Shown here in pieces: positions 12,173 through 25,372 of a DNA stretch of 64,000 nucleotides. A program made the position numbers and the translations under genes. Source of the DNA: Brachionus koreanus (taxonomy: Eukaryota; Rotifera; Eurotatoria; Ploima; Brachionidae); assembly GCA_016987375.1 (NCBI GenBank), contig PJRA01000313.1, positions 2,852,942 through 2,916,941 of the forward strand. Reading direction: 5' to 3'. The notes beneath the pieces were generated by a model. It was not told where the DNA came from and did no database searches. It saw nothing but the letters and a program-made list of their open reading frames with translations. Numbering within the stretch: position 1 is the stretch's first letter; each line of letters opens with the position of its first letter.

Positions 12173-15100
12173 ATGTCTTGGGCTAGCTACATTCCTGAAG
12201 AACTATCAGTTCAACCTTTTCCTTTGGTTGTTCTTACAGGTCTTGATATCAAGCATAATGCAGTCCATAAAGAAATTTGGAATGGATTCAATTCAAGGAG
12301 CAATTTGAAATTTCGATATTTGCTTTTAGATGGCGATCATGAATACCCAAGAGCTAAAAACAAGGTTTTTGAGACAACAAATTTTTTCCCCAGAAAACTT
12401 TTAATCTAAAATTTTAGCGCTCTTTAGAAGTTTACACCGAAAGAGGAATACTTAAAACAAATTGGTTTAATAAGCATTTATTCAATATTCCTAGTTTAGT
12501 TGTAGTTTTTTTTGATCTTGAATGGGATGAACAAAATTGGAAAGAAAAACAAATGGAATGTGCAACCAAAGTTGAACTAGTAAAGTATATACTTGTCATA
12601 ATTTTTACAAACATTCTATTCTATTTTTTTTAATCAAGACAAAGCTTAAATGATAGAAATTCTAAAGTGATATTAATTCTTATTCAAAAAAAACCAAATC
12701 TACCAGTTGACAATGATAATGGTTTGGCAAGAGAACGCTACCCTTCTCTTTGTAGTGCTTGTGGGATTAAAACCAGCAATTTGTATTTACTTCATGCAGA
12801 ATATTTACAAGGATATATTCTTAAGTAATTTAATCTCTATTTTTTTCTACTTAAATAATTAATTCGATTAATTATGTCTAAATTTAAATTAAAATTAAAT
12901 TTTATTTATTTAGATTAGAGGAAGACGCATTTAATGAACCCACTCAATCGTATTACAACCAAGAAATCAGAGCTATTAAATTAAAACGCGACTCGCTGAT
13001 TAAAGTTACTCATCAAGTAAATAAAAAAAAATTAAAATTCTTGTTTAAAATTCTATTTTACTTTAAATTTATTTTAGTATCTTTTAGTTAGATTGTCAAT
13101 TAAAATTGCCTTTTTTTATGAAATAAAACAGGATATCTTAAAAGCAATAGAGTAATTTTAAAAAATATATATTTATGATAAAATATTTAAATAAATTTAA
13201 CCTTTACAAAGATATTATAAACTTGCTTATCAAAACGTTTTGGATATAAGATCAAATGATCCAAACGTGCTTGAAATTAAACTAGTCGCTGGAATTATAA
13301 ACTTTAAATTGTGCAAGCTTTTTTTTGATATCAAGCATCCTCTTGATGCTATTGAACAATTTCGGAAACATATTGACATTTTTAAAGTTAAAATTGGTCC
13401 GGTCGATTTGAGCTTTGAACATTCAGCTTGGTTAGCCAAGCAATTTCAAATAATGGGTGAACTTTTTGAAAATGCGTATAAAAAAGAATACGTGAGCGCT
13501 GTTCAGACCCAACATCCAGGTTTCTATTTTCATTCTGCTGCCACCCATACAATTCAAAGAAGAATGAACTTAAAGGAACTATTAAATAATAAAAGCCTTA
13601 CATTCCAACAATATGATTCGGAAAATAAATCACCCATTGAACTCTTAAATAATTTGGAATACTTCGGTCAGAGACCTTGGCGTCAAGCAAATAAAGCAAT
13701 TGAAATATTAGATCAACAAAAAGAAACTGAAGCACTCACTTGTCTAATTGAGCTAGAAAAGAAAGAAAATTTATCAGTAATTTTATTTTAAAATTTAATT
13801 CTAATTAAAAAAAAAAATATTTATATATATATTTAGCCATTGATAACTAGTTTGTTTAAACAAGCTATTTTTCATTTTAAACAATTCAACTGCAGGCGAA
13901 TGAAACAATATTTAAGTAATTTAAATATTAAAATGGTAAAAATCTAAGTTAAATTGATTTTAAAAAGGTATTAGTATGGCAGAAGAATATTTTAATGCAA
14001 AAGATTATCAAGAATCTTTAAAGTAAAAAAAAAACAAAAAATTATTTACAAAAAAAAATCAAAAAGAAAAATTTTATATTTCAAGTATCTACATAAATGT
14101 GTTAAATGACTATAGCAGCGAACATTGGTGGCCTATATTGACTTCTGTCATTCTTAACGCATTAAAGTAATATTTCCTAATAATTCAATCTAATTAACTA
14201 ACTAATTTGTAAAGATGCGCCTACCTAGTAGTTGATATTCAAAATTATTGTTTGTTATGCACTGAAATTATAGGAAAAAATATTTTACTGTCTGACGAAA
14301 TTAAGTCAAATTTCCAGGAAAATTTAATTCGAATAATTTCTGTAAGTAATAATTTAGCCTTAATATAAACTTATACTTTAAATTATTAAAAAATCTTAGA
14401 ATCAAGTTCCGTTAGCTAAATGTCATCAAATTGATGAATTTATTGATAATAGCATAGAGGAAAAATGGTCTGATGAATTGAGAAAAAGTGCTGAAAATAA
14501 CAAAATAATATCAGCTAATGTCAATCGAATTGTTCCTTTCGGTAATAAAATTTCAAATTTGACTAAAAAATTCAAACAAAAAATAGAAAAGCATAATGCC
14601 ATACTTATCATGATAATAAAGGCTGGCTATTATGAAAATTTTTTAATTCAATATTCATTTTTAGCTATTGTAAACACAAAAGAAGTTAAAAATAATAAAG
14701 TAAAAATAAGGCTTTGTTGTTTGTTTTTTCTTTAAAAAAAATTTAGTCAATAATTTATTGCCTTGTTTGTTTTTAAATTTTTGAAAAATTAAAAAGAAAA
14801 ATTTCTAGAAACATATCAATGAATTTAATTTGAATTTTTGAAGCCTTTGTCAATTTAAAATCAAAATAAATTAAAAATAATTTTTTTAGTTGAGTCTAAA
14901 GCACAATTCAGCTCCACTATATTCAACTCAAACGAATTTATTGACTTGAAGATCTACTTTAGAACTGGATGCATTGACCCGATTCAATTTAACAAACTTA
15001 GCATTTGTTTTAATTTACCAAATTATAATCAAAATTGTGTAATCAATGATAAAAAAAGCCTTTATTTTGAACCGAATAAAATTTACGAGCTTAAATTCTA

Positions 15101-17240
15101 TTTTTTACCTGAAAAAAATGATATAGGAAGAGACTTAGAGATTTCATCAATAAGCTTAGAATTGGGTAGTGTCCAAACACGTATCTTAGTCCTCAATTGG
15201 ACAGGTGAATGTAAAAATGCATTGAATGATGAAAATTTGACCATAAATACTTTTTCTAAATTTTCTAAATGCTACAAACAATTTGAAGAAGATCATGTGC
15301 TAGATTGGGAACAAATTAATATTTTGTCTTACACCAGGTGAGAATATGTTTTAAAATTAGAAATTAATTCAATTAATTTTTTTTATAAAAATTTAGTATA
15401 GTCTCGCGAAAAGCTAAAATTGATATTGCTCTAGATCATATGCCACCATTATTAGTTAATGAATATTATCCGATTAAAATAATTATATTAAATAATGAAG
15501 AAACAACAATTGAAAATTTAAGGTAATTTTTTTTTGATTCATTGATTAGATTTAATATCAATATTTTAAAAGTTTGAGTGCCGAGATTTTGCCAATAAAC
15601 TCGGGAAGTGATTTGGATGCTCCAATAAGTTCAATAGATTCAAAAATAGGTATAATTCTAATTTTTCTATATCTTAATTAAAACTATTGATACTCTAAAG
15701 CCCGAATTTGGATCGAAAATATTGACCAAGATACGAAAGAGCTTGGACAAACAAAGTCTTTAGCAAATGTAGAGCCAAACAAAGAAGTAACGATTAAAAA
15801 ATATAAGATTTAGTCATTAATTTTAAAATTTTTCAGATAAGCATAATAGTATTTATACAGATAAATGAACTGCAACCATTTTTTTTGTCAATAAAAGTAA
15901 CACATTTGAAATTTTATATTAAATGCTTAAAATTGTGATTTTATATGTAATTTTCATATTAAAGGCTAAATATAATGTAGATGTTTTAGTGAGAAGGGTA
16001 AATTCACATATTTAACTAATAATGACTAGCATGAATAATAATAAATTAAAAAAAAATATTATTTTTTTAATTTTTTAAAAATAATTTCAGGTTAATTTCA
16101 CTAATGAAACAGAATTAAAGCGTAAATCATCTGGAGATTCAGACAAAAATGAATTTGGAATTGAGACTATGTCCAGAAAGATTATAAAATGTAGTTGCAT
16201 ACAAGAAAACAAAATTAGATTAGATCCAATACAACCATTTACTTTCAATATTAGATGTCTATCAATGCAAGTGAGTTAAAAAGTCATACAGATTCGAAAA
16301 ATATCTAAATTAATGTTTATTATTTTTTATGCAGCTGAACGAATTAAATTTAGTTCGCTATGGAGAACCATTTTTTATTTTATGTGACATTAAAAACGAG
16401 ACGCCTTTTTCTCTCAAATTTAAAAATAGTAACTTGGCAAAAGTATGTCAATTTAATTTTATTTAGTTTGATTATGTTTATTTTTGTTTTGAAAAAATTA
16501 TAGAATAAATTTGTAAAGTTTAAAACAGAAGAGAATGAATCGCTTTTGAAAGATGAGAATTTAGATCCTGATAAGGTTGCTTCAGAATGTTTTTGTGTTG
16601 TGTGTGAACAAGGTTCGGATGAAAAAAATATACTTCCCGGAGAATTAGTTTTGGAATGGAAAAGGGCCAATTTTGGTTCTGTTCTATATCAAAAATCTAA
16701 TGAAATTGATTATGCTGAAAACAAAGAAGCATCAAATGTTCCAAATACAAATTCAAAATTTCTACTCCCATATATTTCCGCGGAAAAATTCCCTTTTTTA
16801 ATAGAAGCAAAACTACCACCATATGGCTGGTTGGGAAAAGAATTTACTATTTGCTATGAAATCACAAACAAACTTGATCAAGTACTAGAGATCGAATGTT
16901 CACTGGAAGAAAATGAATATTTTGGAATAGCAGGAAAAAAATTGGCAAGTATTAGCACTTATTTATTCAATTTTAATTTAGTTTTAAATTTTAGGAATTA
17001 ATGGAAATAATGCCCTTTGATGTGAACAAATTTTCATTCATGATTTATCCTCTTAAGGTTGGACACTGTCAATTTCCGTCTTTTCATATTAAAGTCCAAA
17101 GTCCAGTAGAATTTAGTGAAGCAGTAAAAAAACAAGAAAATAACAGTTCATATAGCTTCGATTCAATTATTAAAAATATGATACCTTCTCTTCTATTTAT
17201 ATTTCCAGAACAAATTGAATCAATCTTAAAAGAAACATGA
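12173..17240 (+). CDS. TRAPPC11: TRAPP complex subunit 11 (Foie gras family), 21 exons, 1191 aa
   Basis: Subunit of the metazoan TRAPP tethering complex in ER-to-Golgi transport (family knowledge). Exons: 12173-12364, 12418-12584, 12639-12824, 12914-13016, 13078-13151, 13212-13776, 13837-13915, 13968-14022, 14086-14166, 14215-14341, 14400-14541, 14890-15337, 15397-15522, 15573-15649, 15701-15786, 15837-15896, 15965-15997, 16091-16270, 16335-16442, 16504-16944, 16995-17240. The spliced frame matches the family from LTGLD..YNAVH through [31 protein letters not shown], the foie-gras block [18 protein letters not shown] and SFEH..W..KQFQ..G, to the C-terminal ASECFCV.C and P(L/F)..G....PSF. Exon 15965-15997 is only 33 nt. 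The intron at 16945 seems to use a GC donor (GCAAGT). Human TRAPPC11 is 1133 aa. It ends tail to tail with CFAP161, 115 bp away. Confidence 0.93.
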
Positions 17241-17355
17241 AATATCTTATTTATTCATTCTTAAATTTATTTAAATTAATTTTTTAGTTAATAAAATTTG
17301 ATGAAAAATAAAAAAAATTTATTTATAAATATATTTTCAAAAGCTTAAATATATT

Positions 17356-18334
17356 TTAATTTTCTACTGTTTCTGGCTCTGGAACAACTGGTAGATTGGT
17401 TATAATTTTCCAATGGTTTACATCTTCTTCAGCCTTATGTGAATCCAAAAAAGTGTTTGCTACAATTTCAAAGCGAGATTTGTTATTAAAATCGCAAACT
17501 ACGGCTAAGGCTTTATTTGTTTTCATATTTAGAATTACAATTTTTTCATTAGCCTTTGAAAAAATAAATGAATTTCTTTTATCGAAAAAAGCTTAAGTTT
17601 CATACTGGAATATCAGCTCCTTCGGATTCTAGTCTAAATTTTGGATTCAAACATGTGGCAACCCAATCACATTCATGGTTATAAACTGACGTAAAGTCAA
17701 CAATTTGTAGTCGTGATCTTCTAGCAGCTTTATCATAAGCAAGTGGATCACTGTGCAGAAAAAGCTAAAAAAAAAAAAATAATAAAATAAAAAAATTAAA
17801 ACTAAATATTTTCTTACTGTTCCATCAAGAGTAGTAATTATAAATGGCTGGCCAAATTTTATTGGGGTACCTTGGGGGCTTCCATCAACACTTAAAAAAT
17901 TGAATAAATTTTTTGATTTATTTTAAGACAAATAAAGTTACCTTTTAATGACAAAAGCACTGATAGTTGTGGGCGAGTTAGTCGTGACTCCTCCAGCCTG
18001 GCCATTATTGCAAACTACGAAACAGTCATCGCGATATGCTTTAGGTAGTAAAGGACTTGGAGCGTTAATATTTCCATCACATTTCAGCATTATGACATCA
18101 CCTGAATGAACTTTGTGGTCATTCACAGTGGTTAAATTTACCGAACTAATCTGATTTGACAAAGCTTGTTGACTAGCTAGTTGTCCTTTGCTCTTCTTGT
18201 CCAAATAATCTTTAATAATGTCCTAGAAATAAAAATTAGCATTTTTATTTAATAAATTTTTTCTTTACTTCTTCTAGTGCTCTATCCTCGTACCAATTTC
18301 CAATAAGTACATTGCGATTGTATGGGCGAAACAT
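17356..18334 (-). CDS. CFAP161: Cilia- and flagella-associated protein 161, 5 exons, 258 aa
   Basis: Protein of motile cilia that binds inside doublet microtubules (family knowledge). Exons on the minus strand: 18334-18269, 18222-17942, 17890-17818, 17764-17606, 17553-17356. The ATG at 18334 starts MFRPYNRNVLIGNWYEDRAL, which lines up with the conserved (V/R)(L/R)IGNW.ED..LEE opening. Later landmarks are the HSGDVIMLKC block, GTPIKFGQPFIITT, the HSD....K..RRSRLQ.V block, CDWVATC and the closing FLDSHKAEEDVNHWKI, all in family order. Human CFAP161 is 301 aa, so this copy is slightly shorter. It is head to head with PSMD3. Confidence 0.88.
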
Positions 18335-18728
18335 TCCAACGGATTTTAGCCAAACTATTAAGCTGCAAGTCGTTTTTAGAAAAAAAAGTGATTTAAAATT
18401 TTATAAACACTAAATAAGTTTTGGTTGTCATAGCAATTAAAAAAAAATTTGAATTTCTATTTGGGCTGTTGAATAAAAATAAGGTAAGACTGTTTGAAAG
18501 ATCTAGCACTACGAATGCATATTTCAAAAAAAAATTGCAAAAAATAATCTAAAATTAACTTAAATATGCACTAGAAACATTTTAAAATTTGCTTTTAAAT
18601 TTGATTCATCACTCTTTACAGTATTTGAGGATACTAAATATTTTGAAATATTAAATTTAATTTTTTGAAACTATCAATCAAACTGTTGAACTCAACTTTT
18701 TTTTTTAAAGAATTGTACAAATTTTGAG
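18335..18728. promoter_or_regulatory. Candidate bidirectional promoter between CFAP161 and PSMD3
   Basis: This 394-bp gap separates the start codons of two divergently transcribed genes. It is AT-rich, contains homopolymer A/T runs and no open frame. By position it must contain both transcription starts. No sharp motif such as a canonical TATA box at a defined distance stands out to me. Confidence 0.45.
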
Positions 18729-20534
18729 ATGAAAGTTGAAGATAAAAAGCCCGAAATTTCGCAAAAAGACTTGAAAGAAACTAAAGAAGTTAAAGAGACC
18801 AAAGATGCCGACACTCTTACTTTTGATGACATAAGAGAAAATGTTAAATCAATCGAAAAAGGAATTCAACAAAAGGAAAATCGATATTTGATTCGGGTTA
18901 TGAGAACTATATTTTCAATACGAAAGCGTCTTAATGACCCAATTCTAAAAAAAATTTTAAACAATTATTATACAAGTCAAAATGCTCAAGCTGACAAAGA
19001 ATTTTTGCTTTCATTTATTGATACCCAATCTTCTGTAGCGGTATAATTTTTTTTCAAAGTTTCCATTTGATTGTTAAATATTTTAAAATAGCCGATGGAT
19101 ACTGATGAGGCTACCACCAAGCCTGAACAAGCTCCTCCCCAATCGACTTCAAAACCAAAATCTTTATTGCCTGAAGTTGATTTATACATTCATTTATTGG
19201 TTTTAGTTTTTGCCATCGATCGTCAGAAAAACAAACAAGTATTTTTTTACTTAAAATAAAAATAAAAGTAAAATAACTTATCATTTTATTAGGCCATTGA
19301 TTTAGCTGAAAAAATAGTGGAAAAAATAATGAGTCAAAATAGACGTACTTTAGACATTATAGCAGCTCGATGTTACTTTTTTTACACAAGAATCTACGAA
19401 ATAGTTGGAAAATTAGATCAAATAAGATTGTATAATTTTGAGAAGAATTTTTTTAATGTTAAATTTTATTAAAAATTTGTTTAATTAGCTTTTTACATTC
19501 ACGTTTGAGAACTTCTGTGCTTCGCAATGACTATGAGGGCACCGCTGTTCTTATTAACTGTCTATTAAGAAGCTATTTGCATTATAATTTGTATGATCAA
19601 GCTCTTAAACTGGTTAGCAAAGTAACATTTCCGCTACATGCATCTAACAACGAATGGGCCCGGTATTTGTTCTATTACGGCCGAATTAAAGCCATTCAAT
19701 TAGAATACACTGAAGCTCATAAAAATTTGATCCAAGCATTGCGCAAAGCACCTCAACATGAGGCTGTCGGTTTCAAGCAAACAGTACAAAAATTTGCCAT
19801 CGTTGTGGAATTATTACTTGGTGAAATTCCTGATAAAGCTATTTTCCGCAATCCCCAACTGAAAAAGGCACTTCAACCTTATTTTCAGTTGACACAAGCA
19901 GTGCGTGCTGGAAATTTGGCGCAGTTTAATGAAGTATTGGAGAAATTTGGAGAAAAATTTATGAAAGAAAATACATGGACTTTGATTATAAGGTATAAAA
20001 TTTGATTGTACAAGTTTTATTTATTTCAAAGATCTCTATTTCAAATAAAGATTGAGGCATAATGTTATTAAAACTGGAGTTAAAATTATAAGTTTGTCAT
20101 ATTCTAAAATTAGTCTAGAAAATATTGCCAACAAGCTACATTTGGATTCTGCTGTTGACGCAGAATTTATTGTGGCCAAAGCGATCAGAGATGGAGTAAT
20201 AGAGGCTCATATCGATCATGAGGGAGGTTTTGTTCAAACCAAAGACTTGACCGATGTCTATTCAACGTTGGATCCAATGAAAGTTTTCAATCAACGTATC
20301 AAATTTTGTTTGGAATTGCGCAATCAGTCAGTCAAGGCTATGAGATTTCCACCAAAAAAGTATAGCGAAGAATTGGAAACAGCAGAAGTATAAACAACTC
20401 AAATAATGAACTGAAAAAGTTTAAAAATAAAATAAAAAATTATTTTTTTTTTCAAGGAGAGAAGAGCTCGTGAAGAAGAGGAACTTGAATACGCTAAAGA
20501 AATGGCAGATGAAGAAGACGATGGTTTCCCATGA
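18729..20534 (+). CDS. PSMD3: 26S proteasome regulatory subunit 3 (Rpn3), 6 exons, 504 aa
   Basis: Non-ATPase lid subunit of the 19S proteasome cap (family knowledge). Exons: 18729-19040, 19092-19238, 19293-19429, 19489-19992, 20051-20387, 20457-20534. The N terminus is Lys/Glu-rich, followed by [33 protein letters not shown], and the TPR-like block from [14 protein letters not shown] to [17 protein letters not shown]. The PCI domain reads [39 protein letters not shown]. The acceptor at 20050 is chosen because it restores the RLRHN motif. The protein closes with [12 protein letters not shown], the usual acidic Rpn3 tail. Human PSMD3 is 534 aa; the shortfall is in the variable N terminus. Confidence 0.95.
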
Positions 20535-23500
20535 GCATATTTATTTATTTTTGTTTATCTATTATTTAAATCATACACTCTTTTCTTATATCTGTTCTAA
20601 AATTACGAATTAAAAATAAGTATAAAATTTATTTTCGTTTCACAGAAACCTAAAGCTTCTAACTACAAAGCTTAAAATTAACTAATTCTCTCTTTTTTTC
20701 TCAATTTTTATTATTTTTTTTCTAATGAATAAAAAAATCGATTTGGATTCCCCATAAAGTTTAATTTTTTTTCTCAAATATCAAAGAATAATTTGGTTTA
20801 ATTATTTTTTTAGATAGAACAAAGAGCATTCAATCGAATTTATAACTAGTACTAAAATCATCATAAAGCATAATCGTTTATTTTTGGATATCTTGTTATT
20901 TTAAAAAAAAAACAAAACAGATTTATGGCTATCAATTGAATGATACTAACATATAATCATTTTGTTTTTTTTATAGTAAAAATCGATTTGTATTTTTTTT
21001 AAATTAATCATTTAGAAAAAAAATTGTTTTTAAAAATAATTGGATTTTAAACTGACTAAAGAATAGACGAGTGCACAAAATTGTTTTTAAAAGTATTAAT
21101 TTAAAGAATTAAAATAATTGCTAAAAATATATTAAAAGTTTATTTTCAATCAGAAAGATTAATTTTTTTTGTTTGAAACTCATTAGAATTATTTTCTTAG
21201 ATTGTTTTTTAGAATAAATAAAATTATTTTTTACTTAAAAAAATGACTAAAAATCAATAAATTTAAAAAATCAATTTAAGTTTTATGTATTATTTATTTA
21301 TAAATGAGTGGTCTTCATTTATTTTTAACATTCTTTAGTTTTAATGAATTTATATTTAGAGGTACAAATATTATAAATATCATTTTTTAGATTTAAGGAT
21401 AAATTAACAATAAATAATTAACAATTAATCATTTTTCTAAGTCCAAATGTTAATTTTCTCATGTCAAATTATTCAAACCATATAAAATTTATTAATAACA
21501 ATAAGAAATAATCAAAATAAAATCATTTTCATTATTATTTCTACCAATTAGAATGTCTTTGATTTGAATTGAAGATATTAGAAAACTAGGACTGCTTTTA
21601 TTTTCATTTTGAAAGTCAAAGATTAAATCCTTGTTCAATTTTTATATTGCTTTTGCATTTAAGAAAAAGATTAATAACATTAATTGAACATATTTATATA
21701 TGAAATATCGTGGTCTTTTAATTTTGAAGCATAATTTATCAAACTAGGCTAAAAAATACAAGAGTAAAAAGTCTATTCAAAACAGTAATAGCTTCTTTAG
21801 TAAAAACAAGTTTGTTGAATAAACTTAATTAATTTTGATTAATTCGCATTCAATTTATTTATATTGAAATCGATAACTAGATCTAATCAAACGTATATTA
21901 CAAGAGCAAAAAATAACAAAACGGTTCGTAATCAACTATCTAAAAAAGATTCTCTCTGAATTTGGTTAAAGATAATTCATTTGAATTAATATAAGTTTGT
22001 GTATTAGTTTCTAATTTTTTTTGTCAGTTTGTTTTGTTTTTCTGTACTTCAACTTTTCCGATTTCGTCTTGATTATAACATTGAAATTATTGATTTTTTA
22101 ATTTTTTTTCTTTTTAAGAAAAAAAAGAGCACTATTTATTTATTTACAAATCAAAATTTGGAGAGATAAATTTTCTGTTTGTGAAGTTAGTTTTTAGGAA
22201 ATCCTTCGCGGCATTCTTAATCTAATTTTTTCCCTTTCAACCATTTTGGATAATTTTTATTTTATCTCTAAATATCTCGGGAAAAAATCCATAATTAATT
22301 TTTTTTTAAATATGCTATTATTAACGCTAGAAGCAACCATGTGCATTAAATTAAAAAGACCATCCTGTAAATATTGTTCTGGACACTTTGAATTAAATTT
22401 AAAAAAAAAATAATAATTTTCTCTTTTCTTAGATAAATAAATTTATCATTTGAATTTTCATAATACCTCGAATTAAAGTATTTGTTGTTTCTTATGTTAA
22501 TTCAACATTGAGAATAAATAAAGATTTGGGATCTCTTTTTTTTTATAAAAAAGTTTTTAAATGTCAAACAACATATTTGAAAATGAGATAATATCTAAGT
22601 TTTATTTTAATTTTTTTTTATATTTATTTTTTTCAAATTCAATCTTTTTAATTATCGATATTTATATGAAAAGAGATTAATTTTTTGTTTTTATCAATTA
22701 TCAATAGTAATACGTAATAAAATATCATGCAAATTTTATTTTAGTCTATTTGTATGATTTTTATATAAAAATTTTCATGGAAAAATTTTTTTAGAATTTT
22801 TTCAGCAAAATAATTTGACCAATTATCAAGATTAGAAAATTACTCATATTAATTTGATTCTAAACTTCTTTAATGAAATAGAGCGTGTTAAGAGATTGAC
22901 ATTATTAATTTTTTTTTTCTGTTTGTCATTAGTGAAAATTTAAAATTTATTAAATGACACAATAGCATGTTCTTTTCATGAATTATACGATTAAAAAAAT
23001 ATTTTCTCAATTATTTTAGATTGCGATTATAGTAACAATCATAGAATTTCAAGATTATTTCTTCAATCTGAATTTTAAGAATTAATCACAGCTTTTCTTT
23101 CAGATTTATGCTATCGATTCTGTAAATAATAATATGCAATTGTGAAGCTTTTAAATTAAAATTTTCTATAATCTCTTAATTGTCTCTTGTCATTTTCACA
23201 AGAAGCATCAGACAAAAAATGTCTAAATCTTTTTTTTAATTTAAAATCCAAAACAAATCACTATCAAATTTTATTTTTGAAATGACACTTAATTTTGTTA
23301 AATATTAAGTTGTGTAATATTTTAAACGAAATTTGATCCAACTGATGAAGAAAAACACTGGGAAAAATCGTTTCAAATCATATAGTAATTTTTAGAAAAA
23401 TTCAAATGAACCAGATCAAGCGCGTGCGTTATTTCAATGATTTTTTTCCGATCATCAAGTTAATTCTATCGACTCAAATAACTAATTTTTTTTCATATAA

Positions 23501-25372
23501 TCAGCATAATGTGAAAAATAGCTAAAATATATTTCCGAGAATTAGTATTTTTGCTCACTTCGTTACAAAATAGTCAAGTTAGATGACTAGGATATGAAAA
23601 AAGTCTAAGCTTGATAGAAGTTAAATTTTTTTTTTTCTTAATTCACAAGATTGCAAATAATGTATCGCTTGAAATCACAACTTATCAGTCAAAATAAATA
23701 GATTTATTCAGTTTTTCTGTAGCAATGTTTGCCTAGATAAATTTTGAATACGTTTTTGTTTTTTTTTTCAAATCAAGTACTGGAAATAACTATAATCTAG
23801 CATTTTTATTTATTTTTAGATAATTTTTTTCCAATTCCGAATTATATATTTTTATTTACATATTATACACATCTTAATATCTAAATAGACTCAAATAAGT
23901 ATAATTAATATTTGCATTTTTTTGCTGATTTTAATTACTTTTCTATAAAGAAGTACATATTATATTTTATTATAATGATTTCTTGGAGAACTAAAACGAT
24001 CAAATATGGCTATCGCTATAAAGTAATTAATACATTCAGCAAGATTTTAATCAGTTTTTTTTGAAAATTAATTTAAAATGATAAAAATGTAATATTTATT
24101 TTGCAAGACCAAAAATAAAATATTTTAGTTAGGTAACGTAGGCTTTAGTTATTTTAGTCACCTTTTTAAAAAAATATTGATTAGCATTGACAAGGTAAGG
24201 ACAAAAATTGGCACTGATCATATGATTTAATTTAGATATAAATATTTATTTATATGTTAACATGTACAAAGCTAATACTACTTCAAAATAAAAATAAAAA
24301 TTTTTAAGGGTTTAGAAAAAAAAGAAGTTAGTTAGCTATTACATAATGGAGATTCTATAAATTTTAATTATCCTAAATTCTGGTGAAAAAGAAATATTAA
24401 AATAAAAATTTAAAATACATTATTTAATAATTTAAGAAATAAATGAATAAAAACTTTGATTATTAATACATCAATTAATCAATACTAACTACAAGTCATA
24501 TTCACCTTATTTAATAGATAAATTTTTTGGTTGTGTTTGGTTCAGTACGCTAAAGTGATTGGGGAAGCTAATTAAATTCTAAGTAATGATTTTTTTGACA
24601 GATAAATGGTCGAGCATGCGTAAAAGAAGTTAATTAGATTATATTTTTTTTTTGGCTTAAATTACACAATGTTAACATAAAGTTAATTAAATTTTCAATA
24701 TTACTGATTTAGATTAATCGATTTGAACACTCTATGTTTGCTTTTCATCATTGGCATAAAGCGCTAAAACAAATTATTCACTTAAAATTTCAATTATTTT
24801 AGTTCAAATAACCTAAGCTCATAAATCTAAAAAATTATTTGCTTAAATCAAAATCATTCCAAACTTGATTGTAAAATTAATTTACATTTATTGTTATTAA
24901 AAAAATTCAACTTTGAGCAATAACCAATTTCCTTTTATGGAAAAATTGTTTGCCTTTTTATCAAAACATTTAAAAGCAAAAATTTTTTTCTTTAGTCCTA
25001 TTTTAAATTTATTTTTTGTGTTTTACTTAAAAAAAGAAGTTTTGTAGTTGTTCAATCCTTATCCATTCAAATATCTTATTTTTTCTCTAATTCTTGTTAT
25101 TTTTTTATTCTTTATTTATTTTTGTCTAGAGTGTCTTGACAAACTGAAATTTATCATTTTTATTTTTGAATGTTTTAGAGAGTTCGCTCTTGATTTATCT
25201 GTTTTGACATAATCTTAATTTCAACTAGTCAAAACAAATATTGGTTAGTTCCAAAATGAAGAACTTTGACTCAGCTGAAAATTAATTATTTAGTTCTCAC
25301 GAAACAAATTTAAATGTCAAATTTTGCAACGAATTTTCAATATTTGGTAATTTAATACCATATTCTGTATTC
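20535..25372. other. 4.8-kb AT-rich intergenic stretch
   Basis: Long poly-A and poly-T tracts and many stops in all frames. AATAAA-type poly(A) signals for PSMD3 occur near 20727. I see no gene, RNA gene, tandem array or convincing inverted repeat. The promoter of the next channel gene should be in its right part. Confidence 0.5.
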
